Source: Pseudobacteriovorax antillogorgiicola (GTDB lineage: Bacteria; Bdellovibrionota_B; Oligoflexia; Oligoflexales; RGVZ01). Taken from it: a DNA stretch of 17,922 bases. The stretch spans positions 1 through 17,922 of the forward strand of contig CAMDGW010000023.1 in assembly GCA_945897695.1 (NCBI GenBank), given 5' to 3'. Positions 7,284 to 15,537 of the stretch are shown here, in pieces (within the stretch, counting starts at the first letter, position 1; each line of letters starts with the position of its first letter). A program made the position numbers and the translations under genes. The notes beneath the pieces are model-generated. The model ran no database searches and was not told the origin of the DNA. It worked only from the letters and a program-made list of their open reading frames with translations.

Positions 7284-7583
7284 GTCTTTCAACATCCTTT
7301 TCAGAGAGCCCTTAAACTCAGTAAGGGGGCGAGCTTGAGCCTCAAATTTCCCAATAGTCTAAGGTATTTCGCCATTATCTCTCAATTTTTATCCGAAAAA
7401 TCCCGACTAATCTATGAGTTTACGCATGGTCAGGAGTGACTAACTCAAGAAAAGCAAGCATTTGCAACTTCCCCTCGTATTGACTATGGTTTAAAGTTTT
7501 ATAGACGGCATTGGGTGCCGTGCGGACGCTACCGAGCTATAAATTGTTTCTTTGCTCGAATTTTTCTTGAACTGGAGAACGCC
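7284..7583. promoter_or_regulatory. Divergent promoter region between the phosphatase and RNase Y-like genes
   Basis: 300 bases without a credible gene. On the minus strand TTGAGA (7380-7385), an 18-base spacer and TAGACT (7356-7361) form a reasonable sigma70-like promoter for the phosphatase gene. On the plus strand there are two weaker options for the RNase Y-like cluster: TTGCAA (7462-7467) N17 TATGGT (7485-7490), or TTGACT (7480-7485) with TATAGA at a short 14-base spacing. Either would give a leader of roughly 75-90 bases. No tRNA, riboswitch or clear operator was recognised. Confidence 0.4.
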
Positions 7584-9161
7584 ATGTCAGCGTATGAATA
7601 TTTAATGATCTTTGCCGGCGCCGTCGTGGCTGGCTACGTATTTTTTGTCCTAGTCGTTCGCATGTTGCCGAGCCGGCTATCCGCCAGCCATCAAACGCAA
7701 AAGGCGGAGGTATTAGCTGAGGCACGCAAGCAGGCCGATTTTATTTTGCTTGAGGCACGCAGTACAAATCAGGCCAAAAATCAGATGCTACTTGAAGAGC
7801 TGGACGAAACCCTTACAGACCGCCAAGAAGATCTCAAGCTCAACGAAGAAAACCTAAATATTCTTGAGAGCCAGATTCAGCCGGTCACAAGCCGCGTTCA
7901 GAAGCTCGAACATGACTTTGGACAAATTGAGCAACATGTCGCCTTCGCCCGAAGCACTTATGAAAGTAAACAAAAAATGCTGGAAACAGCGGAAGGCAAC
8001 CTTAGGGAAGAGCTTGAAAAAATTAGCCGCACCGACAGCAACCAAATTCTGAAATCGATGACAGACGGCATCGTTGAACAACGTCAGCTTGAGAGCCAAA
8101 AACTTCTAAAACTCTTTACTGAAGAACTGAATTCTGGCGCAAAAAGGGTGGCTGCGAGATTTTTGAGTCGTTCAATGGCTCGCTATACTCCGGAGTTTCC
8201 ATGGCCCAAGATGATCAACACCGTTGAAGTCGAAGACAAGCGAGTATGGGATTTACTGGCCGAGGATTCTGAGGGGCTTTTAGCAAGAGTTAAAGAGCTC
8301 ATTGGGATTGAAGCAGAATTTCACCCAGCGCGGGATGTTGAATCACCTGCAATCATCAAGCTAGCTGGCGGCATGGGCGTAGAGCGAGAAGCGGCAAGAC
8401 TTGCACTCACCGAAGTTGTCAAAATGAACCACCATTCTTCTTGGCCCAAAATCGCCGAGTTCTATCAAAAACACCGGGCCATTCTTGATCAACAGGCTCT
8501 TAAAATGGGTCGACAAGCAATACTTGAACTAAGACTAGACGGCATACACACGGAGGTTCAAAAGCTCATCGGCTACCTCAACTGGCGGACGTCATATCGT
8601 CAAAATCAGTACCTACATTCGTTTGAAGTTGCTGTCCTGGCAGGCCTTGTGGCCGAGGAGGTAGGGGTAGATCCGACGCTTGCCAAACGTTGTGGACTTC
8701 TTCATGACATCGGCAAAGTTCTTGATTACCGGATCGAGGGAAGCCATGCCGTCATCAGTGGTGACTATGCCGATAGGTATGGAGAGACGAGACTTATCTG
8801 TGACACCGTGATGAGCCATCACAACGATCTTGTCCTTGAAACCCCACTTTCCTACGTCTTAAAAACCGCAGACACCTTATCTGGCGCCCGTCCTGGAGCT
8901 CGGGTCAATCTTGAAGAAGGCTATCAAGTTAGACTTCGAGATATCGATGATGTTGTACGTGGATTCCCGGGCATCACCAAGTCTGCCATTATGAACGGCG
9001 GTCGCGAGATTCATATTGAAGTCAATAATAAGCGGATCCGCGAAGATGAACTGGAGACCCTCACTGCGTCGATTGCCAGAAAGCTTGAGACGGATGTCGC
9101 TTTCCCAGGACAAATCAAGGTCATGATAACTAGGCGCTTTGAGTCGAGCACAGTAGCTTAA
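7584..9161 (+). CDS. RNase Y-like membrane-anchored HD-domain protein with degenerate KH domain
   Basis: 525 residues with RNase Y architecture: one N-terminal membrane segment (about residues 5-27), a long charged coiled coil (about 35-180), a KH-position region (about 205-285) and an HD phosphohydrolase domain followed by the RNase Y C-terminal domain. HD metal-site residues are all visible: H345 (YLHSFEVA), H374-D375 (LLHDIGK), H412-H413 (SHH) and D430 (TADTLSGARPGAR). The C-terminal NGGREIHIEV and FPGQIKVMITR are typical of RNase Y. The KH loop, normally GREGRNIR, reads EDSEGLLAR (227-235), so the GxxG RNA-binding loop is gone. Genuine RNase Y initiates mRNA decay at the membrane; this may be a specialised paralogue. 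ATG 7584 has GGAG seven bases upstream; a GTG at 7515 lacks a ribosome site. First gene of the plus-strand cluster. Confidence 0.85.
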   Translation: MSAYEYLMIFAGAVVAGYVFFVLVVRMLPSRLSASHQTQKAEVLAEARKQADFILLEARSTNQAKNQMLLEELDETLTDRQEDLKLNEENLNILESQIQPVTSRVQKLEHDFGQIEQHVAFARSTYESKQKMLETAEGNLREELEKISRTDSNQILKSMTDGIVEQRQLESQKLLKLFTEELNSGAKRVAARFLSRSMARYTPEFPWPKMINTVEVEDKRVWDLLAEDSEGLLARVKELIGIEAEFHPARDVESPAIIKLAGGMGVEREAARLALTEVVKMNHHSSWPKIAEFYQKHRAILDQQALKMGRQAILELRLDGIHTEVQKLIGYLNWRTSYRQNQYLHSFEVAVLAGLVAEEVGVDPTLAKRCGLLHDIGKVLDYRIEGSHAVISGDYADRYGETRLICDTVMSHHNDLVLETPLSYVLKTADTLSGARPGARVNLEEGYQVRLRDIDDVVRGFPGITKSAIMNGGREIHIEVNNKRIREDELETLTASIARKLETDVAFPGQIKVMITRRFESSTVA

Positions 9162-9211
9162 ATAAGCTTTCTTTTTGGTGCGATACGTAACTCATTTGAC
9201 AGGGATGTCAC

Positions 9212-9937
9212 ATGCGGATTGATCTAAATGAGGTTCAAAACAAAGTTAAAATTTACCACTCGGTGAGTCGTTTTGAAGCGGCCGAGAAAATTTTACTTTC
9301 GACAATTGATGAATACGGCTCTCTTGCAAATCTACACAACCTCCTGGGTGTCACCTATCACAAACAGTCAAAGTTTGGTGACGCGATCGTCCAGTTCACA
9401 AAAGCGCTCAAAATAAATCCAAACTTCGTCGAGGCAGGACTAAACCTATCGGCTACGTTCTGTGATCTTGGGCGCTATGATGATGCAAAGACCGTATTCA
9501 GTGAGATCCTAGCGACAACACCAACTCACAAAAAACAGCCCGAGCTTGTTCTCGGACGACTGGCAAACCATCACGCGGAGTGCGGCCACCTTTACGCGCA
9601 AAATAATCTCCCCCATGATGCGATCAATGAATATAAACGCGCACTTTCACTGTACGAAAAAATGCCAGACGTGAAAGTTGCCCTTGGACAGGTATACTTT
9701 CGAACCAATCAAATGGACCGTGCCCTTTATGAATTCCAGGATGCGGTGCGTATGTTTCCAGATGAACCAGACGCCCATCTCTGGCTTGGTGTCTGCCTAT
9801 GGAAAATGGATCGAAAAGAGCACGCAATTAGGTCATGGGAAACTTCACGCAACCTTGACGGCTCAACAGGTCTTGCTCAGGCTTATTTGACATTTGCACA
9901 AAGAGCTTCAAAACAGTCGAAAAATTTGAACCCTTAG
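9212..9937 (+). CDS. TPR-repeat protein
   Basis: 241 residues, no signal peptide or membrane segment, so cytoplasmic. It consists almost entirely of tetratricopeptide repeats. Units are visible near residues 37-70 (ending ALKINPN), 72-104, 117-150, 153-184 (ALYEFQDAVRMFPD) and 186-217 (AIRSWETSRNLDG), with the usual G/A/Y-P pattern. TPR proteins act as docking scaffolds; no catalytic residues are apparent. An AGGGA ribosome site precedes the ATG. It begins 50 bases after the RNase Y-like gene with no terminator between, and 91 bases before the receiver-TPR gene, so cotranscription is likely. The partner is unknown; the neighbouring RNase Y-like coiled coil and the receiver-TPR protein are natural candidates. 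Confidence 0.87.
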   Translation: MRIDLNEVQNKVKIYHSVSRFEAAEKILLSTIDEYGSLANLHNLLGVTYHKQSKFGDAIVQFTKALKINPNFVEAGLNLSATFCDLGRYDDAKTVFSEILATTPTHKKQPELVLGRLANHHAECGHLYAQNNLPHDAINEYKRALSLYEKMPDVKVALGQVYFRTNQMDRALYEFQDAVRMFPDEPDAHLWLGVCLWKMDRKEHAIRSWETSRNLDGSTGLAQAYLTFAQRASKQSKNLNP

Positions 9938-10028
9938 GCTAAGTCTCGACCAAAGTCTCAAGGACCGCTTTGTTTAGCTATCAGTATCTTCAGCCGATAC
10001 CCCCCAAGGTTGCGATGACTTAGGGACA

Positions 10029-11561
10029 ATGCAAATCATGGCTAACGTAGGTCTACCTTATAATCCAAAAACTATGCGCGTCATGATCATCGATGAACAT
10101 GATCCCATGCGAAAAGCATTGCGCCGTATTATGTCCGAACTCGGATTTGGCACGGTTATCGAATGCATGGACGGCAGTGAAGCCATAAAATACCTAGCAA
10201 AAACACAGATTGATCTCGTGATTACAGACTTAACAATGCGCAAAATAGACGGCTTTACCATATTAAAGAAAATCAGATCTAAGGATCTCGGCAGCGATAT
10301 CCCAGTGATCATAGTCACCGGCGAAGCTTCAAAAGAAGATATCGTCAAAGCAGCAAATCTTGGTGCTGACGAATACGTCTTAAAGCCATTCCAGAGGAAT
10401 GACATCGCCGCAAAAGTTTTATCTGTCCTTACAAAGCATCACTCGCCGCCACCTCTGCTTAAGCTTTTGCGCGAAGGAGATCGACTAGCCCTCCAAGGTC
10501 ATCATCAAGATGCACTGAAACAATATGAGGCCGCTGAAAGACTTGATCCAAAAAGCCCACGAGCTAAATTCAGTAAAGCACTCATGATCAATGCCTTAGG
10601 GCATGTGCATGAGGCACTACAAATCTTGGAAAATTCTTCGCAGGAAAATCCTACCTATAACAAAAACTTTGCTGCCATTGCTGATATTCATCTTCATCAA
10701 AACAATGTTAGAGAAGGAATTGAAGCACTAAAAAACGAGCTCAATTTGAATTCTAGGCAAATCGAACGACAAATCCTACTGGCCGATCTTCTGGTAAGCC
10801 AAAGCAGATTTGATGATGCCATCAAGCATTACCGCTCGGCACTTCTCGAAAACCCGAAACAAAAAGAAGCATTACTCGGTGCAGGTAAGGCCTATGAGCA
10901 GTCCGGAAATAGTGAAAAAGCATTGTATTATTATCGCCGCGCAAGACGTCAGCACCCAAAACTGACCCAAGCACTACAACTGATGATTGAAGTCTATGAT
11001 AAGGATAAAAATCTCAAGGGAGCCATTTTCGAGCTCCTTGATGAAATCCACAAAAACCCAACGCGCCATGACACCAGGATTGTCTTAGCCGAACTTCACG
11101 AAAAAAATAATGACCTAGACTCAGCGCTAAAAACAATTGAAGAAGGACTCTCTCGCGACAACAAGGCCACAGAGCTTCTCAATAGCAAAGCTAAGCTGCT
11201 TGTGAAATCTGGAAAAATTCCCGAAGCCTGCGAGATCATGCGTCATGTGATCGAAATCGATAATTGCGAGTCAAATATCCTAACGTTAGCTGAAACGATC
11301 CTAGCCGATGGCCGACCCGTTGAGGCTTACCAAGCACTCATCGGTGCTCTTGAAAAACCAGTCGACCGACAGAAAGTTCTGGCCTGTCTGGCTGAAACCA
11401 TGAAGCGCCTTGGGTATTTTGCTCAAGCCATCACCATGCTAGAGCTCGCATTAAAAACGGGCGGAGGTCTTCCAGCAAAAGTTCTATTAGAGGACATTAG
11501 CATAATGAAGCCCGGCGTGTTCAACCGTCGTGCAGGACTCGGTCTTAAAAAAATCGGATAG
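10029..11561 (+). CDS. Response-regulator receiver domain fused to TPR repeats
   Basis: 510 residues, cytoplasmic. Residues about 16-135 form a CheY-like receiver: acidic pocket D22-E23, phosphoacceptor D67 in LVITDLTM, conserved T97 (IIVTGEA) and K119 (YVLKPF). All switch residues are present, so it should be phosphorylated by a histidine kinase. From about residue 145 to the end there are roughly ten TPR-like helical pairs (for example DALKQYEAAERLDPKSP, DAIKHYRSALLENPKQ, KALYYYRRARRQHP). There is no DNA-binding, GGDEF or other output domain, so the output is presumably a phosphorylation-controlled protein contact. The ATG at 10029 has AGGGA four bases upstream; ATG 10038 is an alternative. 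No kinase gene is in the window. The lipoprotein gene follows after 15 bases. Confidence 0.9.
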   Translation: MQIMANVGLPYNPKTMRVMIIDEHDPMRKALRRIMSELGFGTVIECMDGSEAIKYLAKTQIDLVITDLTMRKIDGFTILKKIRSKDLGSDIPVIIVTGEASKEDIVKAANLGADEYVLKPFQRNDIAAKVLSVLTKHHSPPPLLKLLREGDRLALQGHHQDALKQYEAAERLDPKSPRAKFSKALMINALGHVHEALQILENSSQENPTYNKNFAAIADIHLHQNNVREGIEALKNELNLNSRQIERQILLADLLVSQSRFDDAIKHYRSALLENPKQKEALLGAGKAYEQSGNSEKALYYYRRARRQHPKLTQALQLMIEVYDKDKNLKGAIFELLDEIHKNPTRHDTRIVLAELHEKNNDLDSALKTIEEGLSRDNKATELLNSKAKLLVKSGKIPEACEIMRHVIEIDNCESNILTLAETILADGRPVEAYQALIGALEKPVDRQKVLACLAETMKRLGYFAQAITMLELALKTGGGLPAKVLLEDISIMKPGVFNRRAGLGLKKIG

Positions 11562-11576
11562 TATAAAGAGGAAAAG

Positions 11577-12983
11577 ATGCGAACTCCAACCCTAGCTTAT
11601 TTGAGTATCATAGCTATTGCGTTATGCCTGTGCCTTCAATCATGTAAGGCAAGAAACGACGCTACGTCCAAAGTCAAACGAGTACAGTACTCACAAGCAA
11701 AAGCTGCCGAATCAGCCACCCGCGCATGTCAGAGCACAACTGAACTCACAAGCAGAAACCTTTGCTTTCTGGCGGAATACTCCAAACAGCTTCTTTCGCA
11801 ATCCTCTGATTATGACGATATAACCACCCAGGTAAATGAAAAATTATCCAGGAAAGGGGTGACAAAATTCTTGCCGATGTCCAGATTCCGGATATCTCCA
11901 AAGCCGGGCGGAACATGCTTCAGTCATGATTCAAACCCCATAGAGGCCGAAAGTTTTTGGAACAATCAGGTCGAGCCAATCAGAAAGCAGATTGAAAATG
12001 TGGCTGAGTTTCTGGCCCAATATCATGTCGACATGGACGGACAGGACCCCGGACCATTCGGAATTCAAGACGTAGAACTTTGTCCCATCACCGTGACAGA
12101 AGGCCGTAAAATTGCTCTTCATGGATCAACTTTGACCTTGGGGCTTCCCGTCAAAGGAATCGTGTCAAAAACATACGGATGGTATTCGTTCATTGAACTT
12201 CGGAAAATGTGGGACAGTGGAGATATTTTTGAAAAGAGCTACTCAATTAAGCAAGCTGCCACCGATCTCTTCGCCGGACGCCAGACCCCGTTTGTATGGA
12301 TACTTGGAAACCCTGTGGGCCAAGCCAGAAGCGCCCTACGGCAATTTTTGAAAAATCAAGGCGGGGAGCTTTTGAGCAAGCTAGACAGATTGATCTCCTC
12401 ATCATCACAGTTATCACCTAAAGATCGAGCCAAGAGCATTAGCTCCATCTTGAGCCTTGATCCAAGCGACGAATCGAGCAAAAAGTTTTATGCCCCCGCT
12501 GCCCTCACCTATTCCAGCTCAGAATTGCAAGAAATTTTGGAGTCAAGTAAAGGTGAAGAACTACTCCAAGAATGGAAGTGCCAAACAGAAAAAATCCTAG
12601 CCTCGTCTGAGATTGCTAATGCTGCAATCGGCGGCCTAGTAGAGCGTTCGGACTCTACAAATGTCAACTATGACATCAAGGCCTCTTGGGTAGCCGTTGC
12701 AAACTTCCACAACATAAATGTTGATGTGCTTGGAGCATTCGCAAATCATAGCCAATTCATCGAGACCCCGCGAACAAACGAGCAGAAATTTAATTTCGAG
12801 GTCAAAGCTCAGGGTAAGGTCGTGGTAGTCACTGGAGATCAAGTGAATGTGACCGCTGCATTAAATGTACTTCTTGCGAGCGTGCAAAGAACTATCTACT
12901 CAGAAAGCCTCTTCCAGACCATGAAAAACATCTCTAAGGTTCCTGACAAGGGCCAATGGTGTGTAAGCCAACAATCGCGCTAA
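11577..12983 (+). CDS. Predicted outer-membrane lipoprotein of unknown function
   Basis: 468 residues. The N-terminus is a hydrophobic signal ending in the lipobox LQSC with lipidated C23. K24 at the next position, rather than Asp, suggests transfer to the outer membrane by the classical sorting rule. The rest is a mixed helical/strand protein with a few cysteines (C46, C57 and C108 region, C162, the WKC near 333 and a final WC) that could form disulfides. I recognise no domain. The ATG has a strong AGAGGAAAAG ribosome site and lies 15 bases after the receiver-TPR gene, so it is in the same operon. It ends eight bases from the convergent stop of the 153-residue gene. Function unknown; it could be the envelope-side partner or simply a passenger. 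Confidence 0.78.
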   Translation: MRTPTLAYLSIIAIALCLCLQSCKARNDATSKVKRVQYSQAKAAESATRACQSTTELTSRNLCFLAEYSKQLLSQSSDYDDITTQVNEKLSRKGVTKFLPMSRFRISPKPGGTCFSHDSNPIEAESFWNNQVEPIRKQIENVAEFLAQYHVDMDGQDPGPFGIQDVELCPITVTEGRKIALHGSTLTLGLPVKGIVSKTYGWYSFIELRKMWDSGDIFEKSYSIKQAATDLFAGRQTPFVWILGNPVGQARSALRQFLKNQGGELLSKLDRLISSSSQLSPKDRAKSISSILSLDPSDESSKKFYAPAALTYSSSELQEILESSKGEELLQEWKCQTEKILASSEIANAAIGGLVERSDSTNVNYDIKASWVAVANFHNINVDVLGAFANHSQFIETPRTNEQKFNFEVKAQGKVVVVTGDQVNVTAALNVLLASVQRTIYSESLFQTMKNISKVPDKGQWCVSQQSR

Positions 12984-12991
12984 CCCATCAT

Positions 12992-13453
12992 TTAACAGGA
13001 AAGCCAAGATCGCACGTCGTTCCAAAAACGACGCTTTAGTTCTGGATTATGATTCATAAGATCTATAGATGGCCCCTGAAAAACATCGATTGCTCTGCCG
13101 GCTATAGTTTTCAATTCAGTTGTAAATCCATTGGCCATTGAATCTAAGTTGCCACTGGTTAAGACGATGAATTTAGTCAGGCTTGGTAGCATTGCTTTTA
13201 GAACCTTGAGGTCTGGGTAGGATGCACCTGATTTGATTAGCAGCCAAGATACTTGCAGCTCAGACGAAGACAGTGCCTCAGAAAGTTTTCTGACTGCCGC
13301 AGGGATCTGGCTTGCTGCGGGGTCTGAACTATCAGCCAAGATTAAGACTTGGGACCCCTGATCTAGAAAAGATCCTAGTAATTCAAAAGGCTGAGCGCCA
13401 GGGGATTCAATCCCCCGATCAGTCAGCCAGGAACGGTAAACATTGTTTGTCAA
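12992..13453 (-). CDS. Small alpha/beta protein, possibly a degenerate uracil-DNA-glycosylase-fold protein
   Basis: 153 residues, no signal or membrane segment. The pattern is strand QVLILADSSD, helix, strand VSWLLIK, helix, strand KFIVLTSGNLDSM, and a C-terminal NPELKRRFWNDVRSWL. This order recalls family-4 uracil-DNA glycosylases, where 'vlfVGEAPG', 'iv.LG..A' and 'HP..LLRNP..KR.VWEDL' occupy the same places. The catalytic GEAPG and HPS motifs are not present (ADSSD and GPSID instead), so an enzyme is unlikely; this is inference by eye. The only in-frame start is TTG 13453, preceded by AAAGGT about 11 bases upstream and an in-frame stop before that. The gene follows dnaK by 30 bases; a weak GACC/GGTC hairpin with a T6 run lies between and might attenuate it. 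Alternatively it is simply an unknown small protein. Confidence 0.6.
   Translation of the reverse strand: MTNNVYRSWLTDRGIESPGAQPFELLGSFLDQGSQVLILADSSDPAASQIPAAVRKLSEALSSSELQVSWLLIKSGASYPDLKVLKAMLPSLTKFIVLTSGNLDSMANGFTTELKTIAGRAIDVFQGPSIDLMNHNPELKRRFWNDVRSWLSC
13015..13033 (+). terminator. Weak stem-loop, possible end of the plus-strand cluster transcript
   Basis: A 7-bp perfect stem (CGTCGTT paired with AACGACG, 5-base loop) lies 32 bases past the lipoprotein stop and is followed by CTTTAGTTCT. The T-tract is imperfect and the element lies inside the convergent minus-strand gene, so this is only a candidate. Confidence 0.28.
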
Positions 13454-13483
13454 AAAACAGGTGACCTTTCTGGTCTAGGAGTG

Positions 13484-15391
13484 TTAGCGGGAACCGCCAT
13501 CCTCATATTCTGCATCGACTACATTACCTTTATCAGCCGGGCCTTGTTGACCTGCTGACTGGCCCTGCTGAGGAGCATCCCCAGTAGGCGCACCAGCAGA
13601 CTTGTAGATGTTTTCTGCAAGTTTGTGAACACGACTTTCTAGGTTTTCACGAGCCTTGACCAAGGTGTCATAATCTTCAGAATCTAGCTTCGTCTTCGCC
13701 TCGCTAACAGCGGACTCAATATCTGACTTCAGATCAGCAGGGACCTTGTCGGCATTATCTTTGATCATCTTCTCTGCCTGGAAGACTAGGCTATCAAGCT
13801 GGTTTTTGGCTTCAACGGTCTGACGACGCTTTTTGTCTTCTTCAGCATGAACTTCGGCATCTTTAACCATGCGCTTGATTTCGTCTTCACCCATACGAGA
13901 ACCGGCCTGAATCGTAATACGCTGTTCTTTACCGGTTCCCACATCTTTTGCCGATACGTTCAAGATACCGTTGGAGTCGATATCAAATGTAACTTCAATT
14001 TGGGGAACTCCGCGCGGTGCAGAAGGAAGATCGACGAGGCTGAATCGACCAAGAGACTTGTTGTCGCGAGCCATCTCGCGCTCACCCTGTATCACATGCA
14101 CTTCAACCGAAGTCTGATTATCAGCTGCAGTTGAGAACACCTGGCTCTTACGAGCAGGGATCGTTGTATTGCGCTCGATCAAGCGAGTCGCGACACCACC
14201 CAAGGTTTCGATACCAAGCGAAAGCGGAGTCACATCAAGAAGAAGTACGTCTTTAACGTCGCCTGCAAGAACGCCTGCCTGGACGGCAGCACCAACGGCT
14301 ACCACTTCATCTGGGTTAACAGACTTGTTTGGCTCTTTATTGAAGAAATCTTTAACCTTCTGTTGAACAATTGGGATACGGGTCGATCCACCAACGAGAA
14401 GAACCTCGTTGATATCATTGTTAGTAAGACCGGCGTCCTTCATCGCCTGACGGCAAGGTGCCAAGGTCTTCTCAACAATATTCATAATCATTTGCTCAAA
14501 CTTCGAACGAGTCAGACTTACATTTAAGTGTTTTGGACCAGACTGGTCGGCGGTGAGAAACGGCAGATTGATATCTGTCTGCTGCGCTGCAGACAATTCA
14601 ATCTTGGCCTTCTCGGCAGCTTCCTTAAGGCGTTGCATAGCCATTGGATCTTTGCTGATGTCGATGCCGCTTTCGGATTTAAACGTCGCAGTCAGCCAGT
14701 CAATCAACACTTCGTCAACGTTATCACCACCCAGGTGAGTGTCGCCGTTTGTCGAAAGCACCTCTACAACGCCGTCACCAACTTCAAGAATCGATACGTC
14801 AAACGTACCACCGCCGAAGTCGTAAACTGCGATCTTTTCATTTGTCTTTTTATCAAGACCATATGCAAGTGCTGCAGCGGTGGGCTCGTTAACGATACGC
14901 TTAACATCGAGACCAGCGATGCGACCAGCATCTTTGGTTGCTTGACGCTGGCTATCATTGAAATAAGCGGGAACAGTGATGACAGCTTCCGTTACTGTTT
15001 CACCTAAGTAGTCTTCCGCAGCTTGCTTAAGTTTTGATAAAATCTTGGCAGAGATTTCTGCTGGTGTTATGTCTTTTCCATCCAACTGGAAAATTGCAAG
15101 GTTGTTCTTACCCGCGGTCACCTTGTAAGGCATCTTATCGCCTTCGATCTTGCGCTCGCTATAGGAACAACCGATAAAACGTTTTGCTGAGTAAACGGTT
15201 TTGGTTGGGTTAGTCACTGCCTGACGGCGAGCAGCTGCACCAACGAGGACCTCTCCATCCTTAGTATAGGCCACCACAGACGGGGTCGTACGGTGCCCTT
15301 CTGCGTTTGCGATCACTTTTGGTTGACCGCTTTCCATGACTGCCACTACCGAGTTAGTTGTGCCCAAGTCAATTCCGATAATCTTTCCCAT
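13484..15391 (-). CDS. dnaK: Molecular chaperone DnaK (Hsp70)
   Basis: ATP-dependent Hsp70 chaperone that works with DnaJ and GrpE in the cytoplasm. It is 635 residues, full length. The nucleotide-binding domain has IGIDLGTTNS at 5-14, VPAYFNDSQRQATKDAG, NEPTAAALAYG and VYDFGGGTFDVS. The linker is DVLLLDVTPLSLGIETLGG. The substrate-binding domain contains EVHVIQGERE, a helical lid follows, and the glycine/glutamine-rich tail ends VVDAEYEDGGSR, close to the usual DVVDAEFEE ending. AAGGAG lies six bases before the ATG. grpE and dnaJ are not adjacent. It is divergent from the zinc-ribbon membrane protein gene. Confidence 0.98.
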   Translation of the reverse strand: MGKIIGIDLGTTNSVVAVMESGQPKVIANAEGHRTTPSVVAYTKDGEVLVGAAARRQAVTNPTKTVYSAKRFIGCSYSERKIEGDKMPYKVTAGKNNLAIFQLDGKDITPAEISAKILSKLKQAAEDYLGETVTEAVITVPAYFNDSQRQATKDAGRIAGLDVKRIVNEPTAAALAYGLDKKTNEKIAVYDFGGGTFDVSILEVGDGVVEVLSTNGDTHLGGDNVDEVLIDWLTATFKSESGIDISKDPMAMQRLKEAAEKAKIELSAAQQTDINLPFLTADQSGPKHLNVSLTRSKFEQMIMNIVEKTLAPCRQAMKDAGLTNNDINEVLLVGGSTRIPIVQQKVKDFFNKEPNKSVNPDEVVAVGAAVQAGVLAGDVKDVLLLDVTPLSLGIETLGGVATRLIERNTTIPARKSQVFSTAADNQTSVEVHVIQGEREMARDNKSLGRFSLVDLPSAPRGVPQIEVTFDIDSNGILNVSAKDVGTGKEQRITIQAGSRMGEDEIKRMVKDAEVHAEEDKKRRQTVEAKNQLDSLVFQAEKMIKDNADKVPADLKSDIESAVSEAKTKLDSEDYDTLVKARENLESRVHKLAENIYKSAGAPTGDAPQQGQSAGQQGPADKGNVVDAEYEDGGSR

Positions 15392-15479
15392 GTATAACTC
15401 CTTAATATCAAATAGATATCTTTTGCTTTTTACCTTGCCATTGACTTCCGAGCGAGCGGCTATCTTGGCGATTTATCCC

Positions 15480-15507
15480 AACTTAAGTTCGTCCTTTGCT
15501 CTGTCAA
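15480..15507 (-). promoter_or_regulatory. dnaK: Sigma70-like promoter of dnaK
   Basis: On the minus strand a perfect TTGACA (15502-15507) is followed after 16 bases by TAAGTT (15480-15485), about 90 bases upstream of the dnaK ATG. No CIRCE inverted repeat (TTAGCACTC-N9-GAGTGCTAA) and no clear sigma32 CCCCAT-type -10 is seen in the 15392-15559 gap, so heat control, if any, works otherwise or through a promoter not recognised by eye. Confidence 0.5.
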
Positions 15508-15528
15508 GCCCGCCTGGAGCTCAAGTTG

Positions 15529-15537
15529 TGATAAAAT
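15529..15537 (+). promoter_or_regulatory. Candidate extended -10 promoter for the zinc-ribbon membrane protein gene
   Basis: TGATAAAAT gives a TG-N extended -10 with TAAAAT at 15532-15537; no good -35 is found at the right distance. Transcription would begin only about 15 bases before the ATG at 15560, just ahead of the AAGGAGG ribosome site (15545-15551). Confidence 0.4.

Noticed and set aside
7515..7583. Upstream GTG extension of the RNase Y-like gene (23 extra residues)
   Set aside because: No ribosome site before the GTG, while ATG 7584 has GGAG at good spacing and starts directly with the membrane segment expected for RNase Y.
14528..15007. 159-codon open frame on the plus strand inside dnaK
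   Set aside because: Lies antisense within a highly conserved gene; composition follows the DnaK codons and there is no ribosome site or family resemblance.
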